IMG/VR virus record: IMGVR_UViG_3300004448_000038
Location: 1 to 25,337 of that record
Length of the DNA: 25,337 bases
Reading direction: 5' to 3' (one strand)
Source: a virus
Below, piece after piece: positions 22,782 through 25,337 of this stretch (within the stretch, counting starts at the first letter, position 1; every line of letters begins with the position of its first letter). The notes under the pieces are model-generated. The model worked only from the letters and a program-made list of their open reading frames with translations, did not search any database and had not been told where the DNA came from. The position numbers and the translations under genes were made by a program.

Positions 22782-23090
22782 ATGTTAACCAATATAAGTA
22801 TCCCAAAAGGAGCCGGCCAATTTGGAGAGTGGGTGATCAAACTCATGGCCAAACAAGACATGACCAGAGATGATGTGGCCAATCTCATGGAAGTGACACC
22901 GGCCACCGTTAGACGTTGGATGGTACAACCTCGAAAGATGAAGATTGAGACATTGATGGAGATGGCCAAAATCATTGTGGGTGATGATGATGTGATGGTG
23001 GACTCATTCATCTCTCAAGCGATGACGAAAATAATGAACAACAAAAACACGACAATCAAACAACACAAAAACCGGAGTATCAAATCATGA
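22782..23090 (+). CDS. Small HTH protein
   Basis: A 102-aa protein; the start at 22782 lies four bases after the methyltransferase stop and has only GGTG as a ribosome site, so it may be coupled. Residues 14-66 form an HTH domain: FGEWVIKLMAKQDMTRDDVANLM as helices one and two, then TPATVRRWMVQP as recognition helix, and KMKIETLMEMAKII as a closing helix. The C-terminal part is a basic Asn/Lys-rich tail (MNNKNTTIKQHKNRSIKS). It may regulate the replication genes or bind origin DNA. It is the third HTH protein of this operon. Confidence 0.72.
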   Translation: MLTNISIPKGAGQFGEWVIKLMAKQDMTRDDVANLMEVTPATVRRWMVQPRKMKIETLMEMAKIIVGDDDVMVDSFISQAMTKIMNNKNTTIKQHKNRSIKS

Positions 23091-24403
23091 CAACAGACAA
23101 ACAAAGAGAGGCCAGAGAGAGACTATTGGAGATGGCCAAAACATTGGGGATCCGATTGGTGGAGGACGTTGAGTCCACAGTTGATCCAACCATCCCAATG
23201 GGAGCCGATCCAGCAACGTGGGAGCGCCTCGACAAACCAAAAGCCCAATACGATGAACATGGACACCTCAAAAAACCTGTCATTCCCAAAACGAGTCGAA
23301 TCAATACCAATCTCATATTGGAGACCGATCCAAAATACTCATCATTGGTGTTTTGGGAGCATGCTGATCAAATCCTTTGGAGGGGGAAAATGGTCAGTGA
23401 CGCCATCATTGAGGACATCGCGTTGGATATGGAGGTCCGTTACAGATACCGAGTATCCAACAAACTGTTGGAGGGTGCGGTGTTGAGAGTGGCCAATCAA
23501 CGGATCCACACACCAATCAAAGATTGGTTGGGGTCATTGGACCCATGGGATGGGACTCCGAGGATTGAGAATCTGGCCGAAAATGTTTTGATGTGTGAGA
23601 CAACGGATGAGTATAGACCATTGATCCAAAGGATGACAGCTTTGATGTGGATCTCTTTTGTGGCTCGAATCTTTGAGGCTGGATGTCACGTTCACACACT
23701 TCCAATCTTTGTCGGTCCAAAAGGAGTGGGAAAATCCATGACGATGGAGATCATGTGTGAGCAATACTTCACACGAGCTGATCTTCCGATTGGTAAAAAG
23801 GACGCACTGGAGAAAATCCATCAAGCGGGGATGTGGGTTTGGGAATTGGCCGAACTCAAAGACCTACAAGGAAAATCCGCCGATGTGGCCAAACAATTTC
23901 TCTCCACCAGTGAGGATTTGTATCGTCCATCCTATGGCAAACTTCCAGTCAAGCGAAAACGGAGGACGTGTTTTGTTGGTACAACAAACAATTATCATTT
24001 CATGGATGATGGTCCAGAGCGTCGGTTTTGGGTGTTCAAAATCCTCAAAAAGATCAACATCCAGTATCTCCAAACTCATAGAGAACAGATTTGGAGTGAG
24101 GCGGTCCACTTCTACAAACAAGGGATCTCGTGGTGGTTGGATCCGGAGTTTGAGGACATGTTGAAAGATTACCAAACCGCGTTTTTGGTGGATGATCCTT
24201 GGGCTTTTAAGGTACACAAAATCATGATCCAACGTGATGAGGGGACCATTGACACATCCACTGGAGACATCATTGAGGCTTTGGAATTGCCAATGCACAT
24301 CTCCCACACTGGGAACGCCAAACGGATAGCCGCCATCATGACTCAACTGGGATACGAGTCCAAACGACGTGGATCAAGACGAGTTTGGAAAATGGCAAAA
24401 TAG
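23087..24403 (+). CDS. VapE-family replicative helicase/ATPase
   Basis: A 438-aa protein, starting at an ATGA overlap. The Walker A motif GPKGVGKS is at residues 210-217, and an acidic motif VWELAEL near 248 serves as Walker B. FVGTTNNYHF near 297 fits the sensor-1 region, with GPERRFWVF behind it as the arginine-finger area. This is the layout of virulence-associated E (VapE) proteins, which in phages act as superfamily-3-like helicases at the origin, often with a primase in the same operon. The N-terminal ~150 residues match the usual VapE N-terminal region, including DWLGSLDPWDGTPRIENL near 145. DnaA-box-like repeats start at the stop codon. Confidence 0.82.
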   Translation: MTTDKQREARERLLEMAKTLGIRLVEDVESTVDPTIPMGADPATWERLDKPKAQYDEHGHLKKPVIPKTSRINTNLILETDPKYSSLVFWEHADQILWRGKMVSDAIIEDIALDMEVRYRYRVSNKLLEGAVLRVANQRIHTPIKDWLGSLDPWDGTPRIENLAENVLMCETTDEYRPLIQRMTALMWISFVARIFEAGCHVHTLPIFVGPKGVGKSMTMEIMCEQYFTRADLPIGKKDALEKIHQAGMWVWELAELKDLQGKSADVAKQFLSTSEDLYRPSYGKLPVKRKRRTCFVGTTNNYHFMDDGPERRFWVFKILKKINIQYLQTHREQIWSEAVHFYKQGISWWLDPEFEDMLKDYQTAFLVDDPWAFKVHKIMIQRDEGTIDTSTGDIIEALELPMHISHTGNAKRIAAIMTQLGYESKRRGSRRVWKMAK

Positions 24404-24424
24404 TTATCCACAGACTTATCAACA
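24404..24424. repeat. DnaA-box pair, start of cluster 1
   Basis: TTATCCACA at 24404-24412 and the variant TTATCAACA at 24416-24424, three bases apart (GAC). The first begins at the base after the helicase stop codon. Same strand and same 12-base step as the boxes at 24460-24504. Confidence 0.85.
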
Positions 24425-24457
24425 GGTCTCCAACTTCGATGAGTTGGGGGCCTTTTT
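24425..24457 (+). terminator. Rho-independent terminator of the early/replication operon
   Basis: An 11-bp stem (GGTCTCCAACT with AGTTGGGGGCC, two G-U pairs), loop TCGATG, then TTTTT. It lies 21 bases after the helicase stop codon and inside the DnaA-box cluster, between its first two and last five boxes. It is the strongest terminator in the window. Confidence 0.9.
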
Positions 24458-24459
24458 AC

Positions 24460-24515
24460 TTATCCACAAAGTTATCCACAGACTTATCCACAAAGTTATC
24501 CACAGGTGTTGATAA
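24460..24515. repeat. DnaA-box array, main part of cluster 1
   Basis: Four exact TTATCCACA boxes at 24460, 24472, 24484 and 24496, spaced exactly 12 bases apart with AAG, GAC, AAG between them. After two bases an inverted TTATCAACA follows (TGTTGATAA at 24507-24515). TTATCCACA is the highest-affinity box of E. coli oriC and is widely conserved. Five boxes in 56 bases is far beyond chance and points to binding by host DnaA or a phage protein of similar specificity. Confidence 0.9.
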
Positions 24516-24533
24516 GTATGATACATTCAAATC

Positions 24534-24881
24534 ATGAGTGACAAATCAATTACACAGCTCGTGAGAATGATGTTGAGAGGTATTGAGACCGCGGTACCAA
24601 TAGATCCTATTCAAGCGGCTCAACATTTTGAGACAACCATCAAAGAGATGGGGTTGTTTTATGCTCATCATGATGGTGTTGGATATGTGTTGGATGATGA
24701 TGATGAGGTGATGATGGTCCACTTCAAGGATGATGGGGTTGATTTTGATGAACACCATGAACATCCACAAACACTCAAGGTCATCCAATGTGTCCTCAAC
24801 AGTCTCACCCATATGGAAAATCAATACTTATTTGGTTCAGATGAGACCGATGATGATAGTGATGATTTTGATTGGGTTTGA
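24534..24881 (+). CDS. Very acidic small protein between DnaA-box clusters
   Basis: A 115-aa protein. No ribosome site precedes its ATG, and a possible -10 (TATGAT, 24517-24522) would place the transcript start only a few bases before it, so a leaderless mRNA is possible. The N-terminal part (about 1-50) is helical (ITQLVRMMLRG, IQAAQHFETTIKEMG). The second half has acidic runs: VLDDDDEVMMVHF, DDGVDFDEHHEH, and a C-terminus DETDDDSDDFDWV. Such charge is seen in DNA-mimic and single-strand-binding tails; the DDFDWV end resembles the acidic, hydrophobic tip by which SSB-type proteins bind partners. I do not recognise the family. Its place inside the origin suggests a replication role. Confidence 0.72.
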   Translation: MSDKSITQLVRMMLRGIETAVPIDPIQAAQHFETTIKEMGLFYAHHDGVGYVLDDDDEVMMVHFKDDGVDFDEHHEHPQTLKVIQCVLNSLTHMENQYLFGSDETDDDSDDFDWV

Positions 24882-24883
24882 AG

Positions 24884-24915
24884 TTATCCACAGACTTATC
24901 CACAATTGTTGATAA
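24884..24915. repeat. DnaA-box cluster 2, downstream of the acidic gene
   Basis: Exact TTATCCACA at 24884 and 24896, with GAC between, followed after two bases by inverted TTATCAACA (TGTTGATAA at 24907-24915). The end copies the end of cluster 1: box, two bases, inverted variant. It starts three bases after the acidic gene stops. Confidence 0.88.
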
Positions 24916-24974
24916 GTTGTCTTTTATTGATATATCACGTCTAAAATTGGTATATCTGGACACAACTGGCCAAA

Positions 24975-25040
24975 AATCACACCAGTTTCACGCCAATTTC
25001 ACACCAGTTTCACACCAGTTTCACACTAGTTTCACACCAA
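24975..25040. repeat. Tandem 11-bp iterons (TTTCACACCAG), left array
   Basis: Six units in direct repeat with an exact 11-base period: a partial first unit (AATCACACCAG, 24975), TTTCACGCCAA (24986), TTTCACACCAG (24997 and 25008), TTTCACACTAG (25019) and TTTCACACCAA (25030). Eleven bases is about one helical turn, so bound proteins would line up on one face. This is the classic form of an iteron array for a replication initiator. Confidence 0.88.
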
Positions 25041-25234
25041 CAAAAATCTCTACAATGTCCACAATGTCGAACCTATAGAGAAAATACACTCTAAAAACAC
25101 ACTTTTTTTAGTCTAAACTTTTATATACCCTTTGAGATATGGGTCTATGAGTCCAAGACAACATTTTTGATCAAATGTGGAGTCATATTGGTGAAGTACT
25201 CCACCAGTGTCGATGGGATACCATATTTGGTGAC

Positions 25235-25263
25235 GTGTGAAACACGTGTGAAAACAGTGTGAA
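25235..25263. repeat. Inverted 11-bp iterons (GTGTGAAA), right array
   Basis: GTGTGAAA at 25235 and 25246 and GTGTGAA at 25257, exactly 11 bases apart. The core is the reverse complement of the TTTCACAC core of the left array. The two arrays face each other across about 195 bases that include the AT-rich stretch. Confidence 0.8.
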
Positions 25264-25305
25264 GTTCTACGACCACAATGGATGGGATTGTGTTATGTTG
25301 TGGCT

Positions 25306-25337
25306 ATGAAACGACACCACACATTTGGTGATTGGAT
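25306..25337 (+). CDS. Possible start of a further gene, cut by window end
   Basis: An ATG at 25306 opens a frame (MKRHHTFGDW) that runs off the window. Only ten codons are visible and no good ribosome site is seen (TGTTGTGG), so this is a weak call. If real, it would be the first gene to the right of the inverted iterons and could be a replication initiator. Confidence 0.2.
   Translation, partial: MKRHHTFGDW

Larger units (their letters stand above)
24882..25305. other. Non-coding origin region without a supported gene
   Basis: About 420 bases with no convincing reading frame. It holds DnaA-box cluster 2 (24884-24915), a possible promoter TTGATA-N16-TATATC (24909-24936), 11-bp iterons (24975-25040), an AT-rich stretch (about 25075-25140, including a seven-T run and a weak CTAAAAA/TTTTTAG hairpin at 25091-25111) and inverted iterons (25235-25263). 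An inverted repeat TGGAGT...ACTCCA lies at about 25179-25204. Together these fit a replication origin: initiator sites on both sides of an easily melted segment. Confidence 0.65.

Noticed and set aside
23864-24346. Open frame of 160 codons on the minus strand
   Set aside because: It is a shadow of the VapE helicase gene, with no ribosome site and no protein-like pattern.
24975-25040. Short regular repeats considered as a CRISPR array
   Set aside because: The units are 11 bases in tandem without spacers, which is the form of iterons and not of CRISPR.

Overview
This window is part of the genome of a tailed bacteriophage, most likely a siphovirus. It has a complete head-to-tail morphogenesis order: terminase large subunit, portal, scaffold, major capsid, connectors, tail terminator, tail tube, frameshifted tail-assembly chaperone, tape measure, tail tip. 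No contractile sheath or contractile baseplate gene is visible. The host cannot be named from the sequence. Shine-Dalgarno sites are ordinary (AGGAGG, AAAGGGA, GGAG) and the lysis genes are an Amidase_3 endolysin and a BhlA/UviB-like holin. No integrase, tRNA, rRNA, CRISPR array or insertion sequence was seen.

Layout. 1-3236: the 3' end of the terminase large subunit, then portal and a coiled-coil scaffold-like protein. 3247-5235: three probable surface-decoration or fibre genes, one of them on the minus strand between terminators and a divergent intergenic region. 5433-8782: major capsid protein, small head genes and connectors. 8809-17554: tail tube, chaperone with a programmed -1 frameshift, small tail proteins, tape measure, a 1096-aa tail-tip adhesin and a hub protein. 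17608-18709: lysis cassette. 18694-19365, minus strand: a DnaQ-like exonuclease converging on the holin gene.

19366-24403 is an early/replication operon. It starts at a candidate promoter flanked by an inverted repeat and encodes an unrecognised 229-aa protein, a 35-aa membrane peptide, two small HTH proteins, an AEP-type primase, an adenine-type DNA methyltransferase, a third HTH protein and a VapE-family helicase.

The most striking region is 24404 to the window end. Ten DnaA-box-like 9-mers (seven exact TTATCCACA, three TTATCAACA) lie in clusters on both sides of a small, very acidic protein gene. A tandem array of 11-bp repeats (TTTCACACCAG) follows, then an AT-rich stretch, then three more copies of the same core in opposite orientation with the same 11-bp spacing. 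This looks like an iteron-plus-DnaA-box replication origin, of the kind known from theta plasmids and phage-plasmids. Here it sits directly behind a primase and helicase pair. The proteins that bind it, and the role of the acidic gene inside it, are open questions.

The late genes are tightly packed with many ATGA or TAATG overlaps, so translational coupling is likely. The 451-aa fibre gene and the capsid gene look different in codon choice from their neighbours (more GCA, CGT and AAC by eye), as expected if both are made in large amounts.
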